64,000 bases of DNA from Scenedesmus sp. ARA3. Taxonomy: Eukaryota; Chlorophyta; Chlorophyceae; Sphaeropleales; Scenedesmaceae. The stretch is taken from NCBI GenBank assembly GCA_004335835.1, contig RWJK01001820.1:1-64000 (forward strand). Reading direction: 5' to 3'. The notes below the pieces were generated by a model. The model was not told the origin of the DNA and made no database searches. It saw only the letters and a list, made by a program, of their open reading frames with translations. A program made the translations under genes and the position numbers. Below are positions 52,043-62,844 of the stretch, in pieces. The first letter of the stretch is position 1. Every line of letters starts with the position of its first letter.

Positions 52043-54003
52043 ACAGCACTAGCAGCGCAGCTTCTCGTTGCCCTTACGATGTTGTAAGCTCCTCACCCGC
52101 TTTGGGGCAGCACGCCTGTTGGTAGGACAGAGAGAGATGTCCATAGCAGATGTTGGTAGATGAGGTAAGATGACTTGGTCCAAGGCATTGGAGGCATGTG
52201 TGTGAACAGGCCAAAAAAGCAGAGCTGCAAATGCCAAGGAGCAGCCTCAGGGACCTTGAGACGCCAACACCCATCACATAGTATGACATTTGCAGTTTGA
52301 ACTGGATACTACGCAGTACAGTGCATGCTGCAGCACTAGCCATGCAGAATTTGAGATGGCGTGCTTGCTCACCCTGTTTGTGACCAGCTGCACAGCATAG
52401 CTGGGGCCAGCTTCCCCGACTGCTGCAGCAGCAGCGGCTGCTGCTGGCTCTGCAGACCCTTCACCTGCGCCTGCGTCTGCATCAGCTTGCTGCTGCTGCT
52501 GCTGCCGCCTGAGTTGCTGCTGCTGCTGCTCCACCACCTCCCACCAGCAGCGAGGCTGCACAGGGACAGACAGCAAATGCACACAAGTACAGGTGTCAGC
52601 AGGCACATATACAACAAGCAGCCGGCAGCAGTTTGCATGTGCACCGTCTGCAACACAGCCAGCTAGGAGCCAGCACAAGCCTCCGCCAATGCTGGTCAGG
52701 AAGGCGTATGACTGCTGGGGCTCAAACCTGGCTGAGAGTCCTGAGCACTGCAGCACAGCTGCTGCGCCGCACTCAGCATGCTGACACTCTGCAAAGCCGC
52801 ATGTATTCAAGAGATCTGCTGGTCCCCAGGTCTGCGGAACAAGCCACTCGACAAACGCTTGACACACCATTGACAACCAAGCCTCTCTGCCGTACCTGCT
52901 GGCTGTGGTTGGCAAAGTCCAGGCCAGGAACTAGCCCCTCCAGCGTCTCAATGCGTACGCTGCTGCTGCTGCCAGGTGCCACATCCTGCTGCTGCTGCTG
53001 CTGCTGCTGCTGCATGACTGGCACCGGCAGCCCCAGGCCCCGTGACCAGAAGATGCTGGTGGCCCATTTGAAGTCTTCCAGGGTAGGCACATTAAACACA
53101 CCAACCTGCAGACAGCAATCACCAGGCATGTGCCACTTGAAGGGTGCTTCGAACTGCACTGGGTGGGTACCAGCACGGCAAGCAAGGTTTCAGGGCCCAG
53201 CCAGCCGAGTTGTCCATTGTGGGCTGGGCGAACAAACAAACACAGCCCGCCTGCATTTCCAGCCCATGGTTGCTATGGCAGCGCCGCATTTTCTACATAT
53301 CATCGATTAGTATCTGATATTGAGAAAGGTGCTAATGCGGGCCGCAGCGCAGACACCCTCCCACCTGCTGCAGAATGCTGCTGACTGCCGGCTGCAGCCC
53401 TGCCAGGTGCGAGCAAGGGAGGCCTGCCATGACCAATCCAAATCCAATTTGTGCAACAGCCACTAGTAGCCTGTTTCTCTGACCTAACAAACCCACACGT
53501 TGCTCACAGTGCACGTTTGCTGCCACCCCTTGTACTGCAATCATCCCACAAGCATGCAAGACCAGCAGAACAGTGCTGAACACGGCCTTGCTGCGCACCC
53601 TCCCACCTGCTGCAGCATGCTGCTAACTGCCGGCTGCAGCCGCTGCCAGGTGCGGGCCAGGGAGGCCTGCCGCGCTGCTGTTGCTGCTGCCAGCGTAGTG
53701 CCTGCCAGCTCCAACAGCTGCTGCTCGTCAAACCAAAGCGGCGTGCTGAAGCTGCGGGGCAGCACAGGGGCAGTAGCAGAAGAGCATGAGTGTAGGGTGA
53801 GTGTGATGCGGGGGTTGGCGTCCTGATGTATGGTGTGCGGTGCTGGTGGGAAGCAGCAGTAGTGTACCAGGGAGCAATGCTGCTTATATGCATTGAACAG
53901 CATCAGCTGCAGCGACACCAGCAGCAGCAGCTGTGCTTCCGTGCATAGGCTGCTGCACAGGTGCCTGTCCTGCTACAAGGATAGCCTCACACAGGCCACC
54001 TGC

Positions 54004-54048
<45 letters not shown>

Positions 54049-54228
54049 ATTCCCACCTCTCCGGCAGCAGCTGAATGTAGGGCGCATATCTGCTGCATTG
54101 ATAGGCTGAAACATGGCTGCTGCTGCTGCCGCTGCTGCTGCAGCTGGGTTCTCCCCTCTCAGACAGCAGCTGCATGTAGGGCGCGCATCTGCTGCAATGC
54201 TAGGCTGAAACACGGCTACTGCCAAGGC

Positions 54229-54264
<36 letters not shown>

Positions 54265-55601
54265 CTTCTCACCTCTCAGGCAGCAGCTGAATATACGGCG
54301 CATATCTGCTGCCCTGGCCGCGCATCCTTTTCAAAATCCATTGAATCGTGTCTGCTGCATTGCTGAAGTCACACATGCCTGCTGCTGCTGCTGCTGCTGC
54401 TGGCTGCTCACCTCTCAGGCAGCAGCTGAATGTACGGCGCATATCTGCTGCCCTGGCCGCGCATCTTTTCCACCAGCAGCATCACAATCACCACACTTCG
54501 ATCATCCAGCAACCCCAGCTCCATCAGCTCCGCATAACTAGACCCTAGCTGATGGTCCTGGCTCGCTGACTCAGCGGTTAGAGCGAGGTTTAGGGGTACA
54601 GTGGCAACTGTAACAGTCTGGTGGGCTGGCCCCCGCAGCAGCAGCGAGCCGACACGGCGGCCCAGCCACGGATGTGACATGTTATGACGCAGTGATGATG
54701 TGGCGGTGAGCCCCAGCCCTGCATCCGTGTCCTGCAAGGTGTCATAACAAGTGTACAGCCTGTCACATGTGACGTGTTATGACGCAGTGTTAACGTGGCG
54801 GTGAGCCCCAGCCCTGCGTCCGTGTCCTGCAAGGTGTCATAACAAGAGTACAGCCTGTCACATGTGACGTGTTACAACGCAGTGATGACGGGGCGGTGAG
54901 GCCCAGCCCAGGGCTGAGCCCTGCATCCGTGTCCTGCAAGATGTCAGAACAAGTACACAGCCAGACTCAAGGGTTATGTTTGAATCAACTGCAGCAACAC
55001 GTGTGTTGATGGGGTGGGTTGAGCTTATTGCTGCTCTGTTCTTGCAGCTCTGTTGTGCAATGAGGCAGCAGCCTTGATGGCAGATGGCAGATCCCCAGCA
55101 AGCACTGCTGGGCAACCCATGTTATGCTTGCAGCTGGTCTCGAGGCATCTAAGGAGCGTTTCTCAGCAACAGTTCAGGGGATTGAGGAGATAATCTTGCT
55201 GTATGCGGACATTACCAGCATGTTGGCGTCTGAACACATACATCAAGCACCAGCATATACCATGCCACAGCAGCAGCACCACACACCTTGCTTGGAAGCA
55301 CCTCTGCTGCTGCCCAGTCTGCCCCGTTGGCAGCCATCCATTGCTGAAACCGCTGCCGACGTTCATCTTCAGACAATGGTGCACTGTATGCTGCATCCCC
55401 ATGAGCTACTGGAACCAAATTGAGAGACAGTACTCCAGCTAGGCTTGCTGCTGCTACTGCTGCTGCAGCCGCGGCGCCTTGCCACCCAGCGCCCGAGCTG
55501 CCACCATTCCAGCTGCCATGCGTTTGAGATGATAGTAATCGCAACAGCTGCGTTTGCTGCAGTCTGCGGCCAGACTGCCGTAGTGCTGGCGTGAGCAGCA
55601 T
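49243..55601 (-). CDS. SET-domain protein methyltransferase, RuBisCO LSMT/SETD3-like
   Basis: Exons (minus): 55601-55287, 54731-54412, 53751-53607, 53105-52896, 52555-52373, 51509-51324, 50628-50223, 49811-49691, 49357-49243; 666 residues, phases agree. The N-terminus (MLLTPALRQSGRRLQQTQLL...) is Arg/Leu/Ser-rich without acids, an organelle transit peptide candidate. Split SET motifs: DTDAGLGLTAT (standing for the GxG start), YAPYIQLLPE, FSTPLWFDEQQLLEL, GLDFANHS (ending about 328), GEELTISYGDKGNEELLLLYGF (398-419). This order, the insert between SET halves and the helical C-terminal part (LLELKLIQMEGEEG, GRRELQDTLAELQALMEV) match LSMT/SETD3-type protein lysine or histidine methyltransferases. 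Poly-Gln, Ala and Ser inserts are species-specific. Target unknown. Many exon borders are echoed. Confidence 0.9.
50977..51222 (-). repeat. Three echoes of the SET exon end QLLQ plus donor
   Basis: CAGCTGCTGCAG/GTGAGGGCGCAGGG recurs at about 51199-51222, 51094-51125 and 50977-51003, downstream of real exon 51509-51324. Larger blocks with the poly-CAG flank CTGCTGCCAGCATGCAGACC are repeated as well, spaced about 100 bp. Confidence 0.85.
51594..52113 (-). repeat. Three echoes of the SET exon start CCPKAGEELTISYGDKGNEE, two with expanded CTG
   Basis: Copies at about 51594-51664, 51833-51890 and 52064-52113, upstream of real exon 51509-51324. The exon's four CTG Leu codons (51434-51445) are four units in the first copy (51589-51600), 31 units in the second (51734-51826) and a broken array of about 27 units in the third (51957-52040). 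Confidence 0.92.
51734..51826 (-). repeat. Uninterrupted 31-unit CTG array (CAG on plus)
   Basis: 93 bp of pure repeat flanked by the same bases as the Leu run in the SET exon (GAGGAG on one side, TACGGC on the other), so it arose inside a duplicated exon fragment. Confidence 0.93.
53361..53410 (-). repeat. Echo of the SET exon end LQPAVSSMLQQ
   Basis: Reads LQPAVSSILQQ with the same GTGGGAGG donor, about 240 bp downstream of real exon 53751-53607. Confidence 0.9.
54053..54304 (-). repeat. Three echoes of the SET exon end RYAPYIQLLPER
   Basis: About 54269-54304 (RRIFSCCLRGE-frame, same DNA), 54145-54183 and 54053-54083, each followed by CAG-rich DNA and lying downstream of real exon 54731-54412. 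Confidence 0.88.
54785..54944 (-). repeat. Two echoes of the SET exon start DTDAGLGLTAT
   Basis: About 54785-54836 reads DTDAGLGLTATLTLRHN and about 54887-54944 reads DTDAGLSPGLGLTAPSS (with a small internal insertion). Both have CTTGCAG acceptors and lie upstream of real exon start 54731. Confidence 0.9.
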
Positions 55602-55904
55602 GCTAACGGTGCACAAAGACTACTGCTTCAACATATACATGCAAATGAGGGTCCAGCAAAACTCTTTAGTCTGGTATACTTACCTTCTGGACACATAACA
55701 GCAACTAGGGTCTTGAGCTCGTGACCGAAAGGCGATCCAGGCTTTAGCGTGCCCGATCGATCGCCTCATTGACTGCGACAGGGTAGCTGGAAGTTGGCGT
55801 TATATCGACCCGGTGCCGTTGTCTGTGGTCTCCTGCCAACATACAGAACGTTGCTGTGCCACCTGAACATCACACACAGCTTGTCCTGCTATTGTTGCGT
55901 TGCA
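55602..55904. promoter_or_regulatory. Putative bidirectional promoter, SET methyltransferase / xylulokinase
   Basis: 303 bp separate the divergent start codons at 55601 (minus) and 55905 (plus). There is no CAG array inside. Both promoters should lie here. Confidence 0.6.
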
Positions 55905-56509
55905 ATGCCTCCCCTGTATTTGGGCTTGGATGTGGGAACTCAGGTGAGCTTCAGTGGCAGCTCAGACTAGCAACACGCTTGCAGCACAGCGGCAGCATCA
56001 GACAACAGACACAGCCCCGCGAAGTGGTGTGCCAACACCCAGCACAGCAGCAGCATACATTGGAAAGCTAAGAACCGATGTTGCTGAGCTTGCAGCTAAT
56101 TTTGAATGCCGTACAGTCAGCACGATGTATCTTTTGCAGCCAGGTTCGGCAGTGTCAGAAACAAACCGACAGGGTGTCAGTTGGCACATCCAAAACGCCC
56201 ACACATCACGTGCATGATCAGTGTCATCATCTGACACTGAATTGACAGCAGCAACAATAATAGGCACTGGCCTGCAAGGGGATGATGGCAAATCACAATG
56301 CCACGAAACTAGCTGGTTGTTCGTGAGCCACATGCTGCACATGATGATTTCGGCCAACACATTATGTGCTTTTTATTGCAGGGAGTCAAGGCAGTGGTGT
56401 ATCACAGCAAGCTGAAGCAGATTGTGGGCAGGGGTGCGCAGCCATGGGCAATCCTGGAGTCAACTGTGCCAGGCAGGGCAGAGCAGCACCCTAAAACCTG
56501 GGTGGAGGT

Positions 56510-56545
<36 letters not shown>

Positions 56546-57810
56546 CGCCATCAGCAGCAACAGCACCAACAGCAGTAACGCAAGCCATATGGCTGTCGCT
56601 GATACATATGGGTGCATCACGCAGCAAACTGCCTGTGCACCAGAACCCCCTGAAGCAGGCACAAACACAACAGGTCACACAAGCTAGACATGGCAGATTT
56701 GCAGGGCGTGTATGTTGTGAGAGGCGCCCAGGAGTGTGCTGCAGGTACTGTGACATGTGTCTCATGTTTGACCACTGCCTGATGCTGCACGCTCTCTGTT
56801 TCGCGCGCACCGGGTGCCATCGCTGCCTTCCCAAGCAGGCGCTATCTGCCGTGGACCGCTCAGCAGTGGAGGTCTTGTGCTGGTGCTGCACCTGCTGTGA
56901 CATGTGTGTTTGACCACTGCCTGGTGCTGTTTCATGCATGCGCAGGGCACCATTGCAGCCGCCAAGCAGGCGCTGTCTGCTGTTGACCGCTCAGCAGTGG
57001 AGGTCCTGTGCTTGTGCTGCAGCTGCTGTGACATGTGTGTTTGACCACTGCCTGGCGCTGTTTTATGCATGCGCAGGGCACCATCGCTGCCGCCAAGCAG
57101 GCACTTTCTGCTGTTGACCGCTCAGCAGTGAAGGCCGTGGCTGTCAGCGGGCAGCAGCACGGCATGGTGGCCCTGGCAGCAGATGGTTCCGTGCTGCGGC
57201 CCGCCAAGCTGTGGTGCGACACCGAATCGGCACCAGAGGCAGCGGAGTTGTCACAGAAGCTGGGCTACACAGTGGTGAGCAGCGCAGTCTTGAGTGAGCA
57301 AAAGGCCGAAATAGTCCGCTTCTGGTGCTTTTAGCAAAACAGCTGCGCATGTTACGGCAACATGTCGAGTATCTGGGCTATACAGTGGTGGGGATGCATG
57401 ACTTATAACAGCACGGCATGGTGGCGCTGGCGGCAGATGGTTCGGTGCTGCGGCCCGCCAAGCTGTGGTGCGACACAGAATCGGCACCAGAGGCAGCAGA
57501 GCTGTCACAGAAGCTGGGCTACACAGTGGTGAGGATGCACGAAAGGCACTGGTCACAACAAACCTTGCTTTGATACTTGCTGCGCACTGGCTTTTGAGCG
57601 CGAACATGTAGCAGATGGTTGGGTGCTGCGGCTTGTCAAGCTGTGGTGTGACACAGGATCGGCGCCAGAGGCGGCGGAGCTCTCGGAAAAGCTGGGCTAC
57701 ACACTGGTGAGCACACTGATGGTAGCAGCAGCAGCGCTACCGACATCTGTCCAGCATGCTGTGCTGACTGTGCAGCGCAAACGCAACGCCTGCCTGCCTG
57801 CGCCTGCCCG

Positions 57811-57862
<52 letters not shown>

Positions 57863-60800
57863 CCAACGAGTTGCGCCGAGCCACAACTTTAAGTCCAGCT
57901 GTCCACCCCCACTTCCCTTCGCATAAATGAACCTCACTTTATTACTGCCAAGCTACCATGAATGCTTGTTTGCCTGCAGGTGCCCAGCTTCACCAGCACC
58001 AAGCTGCTGTGGCTGCAGCGCCATGAGCCGGAGGTGTGGAGCAGGCTGGCGGCTGTGCTGCTGCCACACGACTACATGAACTACTGGCTCACGGGAAAGC
58101 AGGTCACTGAGGTGAGCAGGCAGCTATTATGAGTTCATGTTATGTGACGTGTTAAATAACATATAGTGTAGCATGTTCAGTGGATGATGATGTGTGGAGC
58201 CAGCTGGCGGCTGTGCTGCTGCCACACGACTACATGAACTACTGGCTCAAGGAGAAGCAGGTCACAGAGGTTAGCAAGCAGATAACATGACAGAATTATA
58301 ACATATAACATGTTAACTTATCATAGATTGTAACAAGCAGTGACTTGTTGTCCTCCTTTTGCAGTCAACGATGTGTATCCGCGGATGGTCCTGTAGCAGC
58401 AGCTTAGCTTGGCCAGTGTGGTTCAGCCAGCCATATTGAACATATATCGCAACCTTGTCGGCAGTCCCCGCATTCCATCGCTGCTGTATCTGCTGCAGGC
58501 TGGCGACGCCAGCGGCACAGGCCTGATGGATGTGGCACAACGCTGCTGGGATGCGCGTCTGGCGGCCATGATTGATGACAAGCTGGCTGGCTGCCTGCAA
58601 CGCATCATTGGACCAGATGAGGTCAGTGTGTGCATCGTTAGTATCTTTGTAACCCAGTGCACGTAAGTTTTCCCCGTGGCCTGGCGGCCATGATCGACGA
58701 CAAGCTGGCGGCCTGCCTGCCATCCATCATCGGGCCGGATGAGGTCAGTGCCGTAAACCCTTCAACCCTTTGTAACTGTTGTGTCCCTGTAGCCTGGCGG
58801 CCTTGATTGATGACAAGCTGGCGGCCTGCTTGCGACGCATCATCAAGCCAGATGAGGTCAGTGTGTGCATCGTTAATATCTTTGTAACATAGTGCACCGT
58901 TAGTTGTCCCTGTGGCCTGGCAGCCATGAGTGATGACAAGCTGGCTGGCTGCCTGACACACATCATCGGGCCGGATGAGGTCGGTGCACTATTGTGACTG
59001 TTGTTATCTGTTTTCTCCAGCCTGTGGCCACTGTGCTGCCTGCCTGCTGGCAGCCATGATCGACGACAAGCTGGCGGCCTGCTTGCCACACATCATCGGG
59101 CCTAATGAGGTGCGTGCACAGGAACTTGACGTAGTGCAGCCTCCTGTGCCGTGCGTGCTCAGCACATGATCCTGCGCTGCTTTGTGCGTATGTACTGCTT
59201 GTATCATGTCTGCTGTGCTGCCTTTGTACTGCCTGCGGTCTGTTGTGACTGCACTGCCTGAGGTGGCTGACCTGCTGGGCCTGGGCCATGACGTGCTGCC
59301 TCATCAACATCATCTGTACTGCTTCTTGTGTTACCTTTGTGCTGACTTTTGTACTGCCTGCGGTCTGTTTGATTTGCACTGCCTGAGGTGGCTGACCTGC
59401 TGGGCCTGAGTCATGACATGCCACGAGTTCTCATCGAGCGTCATAATGCACACCTCGTTGAGCTGTTGTACTGCCTGCTGTACTGCCCATTGTACTGCTT
59501 GCAGTCTGTTGGGACTGTACTGCCTGAGGTGGCCGACCTGCTGGGTCTGGGCCATGACGTGGTGGTGGCACCTGGCAGTGGGGACAATGCCATGAGCGCC
59601 CTGGGATCAGGCATCACCCAGTGAGTGTGCAGCACTGTTAAGATGTCATGATCATGGGAAACTTTGCTTGATGAATTGGGTACTGCTGTAAAGGGTTTGA
59701 AGCTGAATGAGTGCCCTGGGCTCAGGCATCACTCAGTGAGTGTGGCAGCATTTTGCAGTCGCCCAGCAGAATGCGTTGATGACAAAATTGTTATAACAGA
59801 CTGCTGTTAAGGGTTTAAAATGCTGCATGAGTGCACTGGGATCAGGCATCACGCAGTGAGTTCAAAGCACTGTTATAATATCATCGCTCAATGGGTTGGT
59901 CAAGTAATTGTTGTGGAAGTGCTGCTGTGATGGCTTTGAGGCTGCATGAGTGCCGGGGCTCGGGCATCACTCAGTGAGTGCGCAGCGCTCACTACAAACT
60001 CATGACAAGGTGAATTATTTTATCGACTTACTGGTACTGAATGGTTTGATGCTGCATGATGCCCTGAGCTCAGGCATCACTCAGTTACAATTCTATCGCT
60101 CGTAAGATACTCAACGAACTGATATAGCAGTACTGCTGCTGCTGCTGCTGCAGGCCTGGCGAGCTGGTGGTGTCGCTGGGCACTTCAGCCACACTATTTG
60201 GTGTGTCAGGGCAGCCCATCATCGACCCCAGCTGCGCTGTGTGCCCCTTTTGCGATGCGACAGGTGGGCCTCTGCTGTTGACGGTTTTGACAGCAGATAT
60301 GCGTGACACCTGGGGCCTGAGAGTGCCTGCTGACTGCTGTTTGTTGTATGCGTGCAGCTGAACATCTGATGCTTGCGTGGGGTGTTGCTGCCACAGGGTG
60401 TGTACTTGCTGTGTTCGTCTGCTGTGCCTCCAAAACACATGCTCAATGAATTGATTGTCTGGCTTCTTACATTGATATCAGCCTTTACTACAGGCTAGGT
60501 AGTAGTACTACCAGCCACACCACCTGCCTGTAACAAGCCTCTCTCACCTGCCACCGCTGCCGCTGCTGCTGCTGCTGCTGCCGCTGCTGCTGCCTGCTGC
60601 AACCTGGTGCACTGCAGGCGCCTGGCTGCCGCTGATCTGCACGCCCAACTGCACAGTGCCTGCCGAAGAGGTCACTGCAGCCTTTGACATCACACCAACT
60701 GCTGCTGCTGCTGCTGCTGCAGGTGCCTGGCTGCCGCTGATCTGCACGCTCAACTGCACAGTGCCTGCAGAGGAGGTCATCACAGCATTTGGCATCAGCC

Positions 60801-61481
60801 ATGAGCAGGCCACAGCACTGGCAGAGAAAGAGCCGGCAGGCAGTGGTGGAGTCAGCTTCCTGCCTTATCTGGTTGGGGAAAGGACTCCCAACTGGCCTGA
60901 CAGCAGCGGTGCAGTGGTGGGGCTGCGTCCAGGTGCGCAGGCAGCCATGCATGGCTGTCATAGCCTGAGTATGCTGCAGTTGTATATTTTGAGCAAGTCA
61001 GGTAGCAGAGCAGTGTGGGCAGTGGTTTTCTTGCTAGAATTAGAAAGCTGCAGCAAATGAGCTTGGTGTCAGCTTCCTGCCTTATCTGGTGGGGAACAGA
61101 CGCCCAACTGGCCTGACAGCAGCAGTGCAGTGGTGGGGCTGCGCCCAGGTGCGCAGGCAGTCATGGTTGTCAAAGCATAGCATGCTGCAGGTGGCGGTTG
61201 CTTTTCAGGTGTGATTGTATGCATGTCTTGGGAGTGCAGCTGTGATCGACCCATTGCTGCTGCTGCTGCTGCGCCGCAGGCCTGCTCAAGCCTGGTGTGC
61301 TCTACCGCGCTGCTCTAGAAGGAGCCACACTCAGCTTGGCTGCTGCACTGAGCCGGGCCACTGATCTGGGGCTGGTTCCTAAGGAGCTGCGGCTGGTGGG
61401 GGGCGGCAGCAAGAATGCGCTGTGGCGGCAAATTGTGGCTGATGTGTTCCAGCTGCCTGTCAAGTGAGTTATTTGGAGAAG

Positions 61482-61538
<57 letters not shown>

Positions 61539-62674
61539 ATACTGGCAGTAATTGAACCTAGCACGCAAGCTTGTGCATGGACCTTGGTGCCACTGGCTGT
61601 GGGTGTGTAACAGCAAGACTGCCAGTCGGCGCCAGGTTATGGCTGGTGCCTGGTTCAGTTTAGCAGCTGCAAAAGCTCAAGTTCAGTGATGCATAGTGTG
61701 TCAGAAAGCGTGACGGAAGCTGCGTTGGTCGTGACCCTGCCGTGCGTGTTGTCTGGCTGCTGCAGGCTGCCGCTGGAGGCTGAGACAGCAGCCTGATTGA
61801 ATCGTCTGCTTAGCAGTGGAAGAAGTGTGACAAAAGCTGCCTTAAGGAAGTGTGACAAAAGCTGCCTTAAGGAAGTGTGACAAAAGCTGCCTTGAGGAAG
61901 TGTGACAAAAGCTGCCTTGATGATCAAGCTTGATCCTGAGCCTGCTGTTCCTGTTGTCTGGCTGCTGCAGGCTGCCGCAAGAGGCTGCGTCAGCAGCCTG
62001 GCTGAATTTCAGTAGCTGCACCACTTGACCTCAGCAGTGCCTAGCAGATGAGAAAGCGTTACACAAGTGCTGCAGTCATCCTGACCTTGCTGTGCCTGTT
62101 GCCTGCCTGCTGCAGGCTGCCGCTGGCGGCTCATCATCGTTACATTACCAAAAATCGATACTCATCAAATCACCCACTGTCTGGCTGCTGCAGGCTGCCG
62201 CTGGAGGCTGAGTCAGCAGCCCTTGGAGCAGCGCTGCAGGCGGCAGCAGTGCACAGCGGCGTGCCTGTTGGCGCGTACGTGCAGCAGAACCAGCCGCCCA
62301 TCTCTGAGCAGGTGAGCCCACAAAGACCTCAGTTTGGTCATCGGTGTTGCAGTGTTTGGTGCTGTGGTTGCAGTATTCGGTGGTTGTGCGGACGTGGTTG
62401 TGCAGACGACAGCAATGGCTGCAGCCAATGTGGTGTTACGTTTACACGTCAGTGTTGCAGCGTGCTGCGCCAGCTGAACCCAGGTGCCCAACATACAGCT
62501 GTTCAAATGTGCCTCTGACCGCACAGAGAGGCAACATGCCGTGTGTGTGAAATATTCGCCTGCATCCTGTTTGTCTTCTCTGGCTTCCAGAGATGGTACA
62601 GGCATTTCAGGGTTCGCTGTTTTGACGCATGAGTTGCTGTTTGCTTCATTCAGCATGTGAACAATAGCTGCCGC

Positions 62675-62734
<60 letters not shown>

Positions 62735-62844
62735 AGGTTGTGCAGCCCAACCCCGCCAACAAGCAGGCCTACGAGGAGGCACTGCAGCGCCACATGCAGC
62801 GCGGCCAGCGACTGTTTGCGCCCCAGCAGCAGCAACAGCAGTAG
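55905..62844 (+). CDS. Xylulokinase (D-xylulose kinase)
   Basis: Phosphorylates D-xylulose to xylulose 5-phosphate (EC 2.7.1.17), feeding the pentose phosphate pathway. Exons: 55905-55943, 56382-56507, 57077-57274, 57980-58111, 58499-58621, 59505-59620, 60154-60263, 60723-60932, 61280-61463, 62194-62308, 62737-62844; 486 residues, close to the 484 of E. coli XylB, with all phases in agreement. FGGY-kinase marks: [10 protein letters not shown] (first phosphate loop, D9), [49 protein letters not shown] with catalytic D233, [29 protein letters not shown] and [21 protein letters not shown] short Gln-rich tail ends the protein. The start gives the canonical N-terminus. It has the most echoes of any gene here, about 20. 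Confidence 0.95.
56837..57004 (+). repeat. Two echoes of the xylulokinase exon start [14 protein letters not shown]
   Basis: About 56943-57004 reads [19 protein letters not shown] with its GCGCAG acceptor, and about 56837-56873 is a shorter copy. Both precede real exon 57077-57274. Confidence 0.9.
57408..57709 (+). repeat. Two echoes of the xylulokinase exon end ([20 protein letters not shown])
   Basis: About 57408-57532 and 57611-57709 keep most of the 3' two thirds of exon 57077-57274 through GYTVV or GYTLV, plus the donor. The second has [18 protein letters not shown]. Confidence 0.9.
57786..57866 (+). repeat. CCTG tetranucleotide microsatellite
   Basis: Runs of cctg/tgcc with three early interruptions, in intron 3 of xylulokinase, about 115 bp before the acceptor of exon 57980. 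Confidence 0.9.
58195..58272 (+). repeat. Echo of the xylulokinase exon end [21 protein letters not shown]
   Basis: Reads [19 protein letters not shown] then VTE and GTTAGC, downstream of real exon 57980-58111. TGK became KEK. Confidence 0.9.
58679..59112 (+). repeat. Four echoes of the xylulokinase exon end [18 protein letters not shown]
   Basis: Copies at about 58679-58745, 58794-58860, 58919-58985 and 59038-59112, after real exon 58499-58621. Variants: [72 protein letters not shown]. All remain open and keep GAG/GTSNGT donors; the protein is better kept than the spacer DNA. Confidence 0.93.
59225..59405 (+). repeat. Two echoes of the xylulokinase exon start [18 protein letters not shown]
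   Basis: About 59225-59295 reads [19 protein letters not shown] and about 59347-59405 is frame-shifted but similar in DNA. Both are upstream of real exon 59505-59620 and keep the TGCNTGCNGTC acceptor context. Confidence 0.88.
59706..60083 (+). repeat. Four echoes of the xylulokinase exon end [10 protein letters not shown]
   Basis: About 59706-59740, 59826-59860, 59947-59978 and 60058-60083, after real exon 59505-59620. Each reads ATGAGTGCCCTGGGCTCAGG-like, then CATCACTCA/GTGAGT. Spacing is about 110-120 bp. Confidence 0.9.
60617..61152 (+). repeat. Echoes of both ends of xylulokinase exon 60723-60932
   Basis: The start ([19 protein letters not shown]) is copied upstream at about 60617-60690 as [19 protein letters not shown]. 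The end ([19 protein letters not shown]) is copied downstream at about 61067-61152 with a frameshift. Confidence 0.9.
61481..61538 (+). repeat. Uninterrupted CTG array in xylulokinase intron 9
   Basis: About 19 pure CTG units, 18 bp downstream of the donor at 61464. It is not near an acceptor. Confidence 0.93.
61760..62130 (+). repeat. Three echoes of the xylulokinase exon start LPLEAESAA
   Basis: About 61760-61795, 61966-62002 and 62110-62130, each following GGCTGCTGCAG or [37 protein letters not shown]. Real exon start is 62194. Confidence 0.88.
61822..61921 (+). repeat. 25-bp tandem repeat, four copies
   Basis: Four head-to-tail units of gaagtgtgacaaaagctgcc plus ttaag/ttgag within intron 9 of xylulokinase, nearly identical. 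Confidence 0.93.
62661..62736 (+). repeat. CTG/TTG microsatellite ending at the last xylulokinase acceptor
   Basis: GCTGCTGCTG... with several GTTGCT units runs directly into GCTGCAG at the 3' splice site of exon 62737. Confidence 0.9.

Noticed and set aside
57786..57866. Possible telomeric or satellite repeat
   Set aside because: The unit is CCTG, a simple intronic microsatellite, not a telomere-type repeat.
58679..59112. Treating each echo as a separate gene or as additional constitutive exons
   Set aside because: Inclusion would duplicate one segment several times relative to all known xylulokinases, and the copies lack full acceptor-side sequence; the single-copy model gives exactly the expected length.
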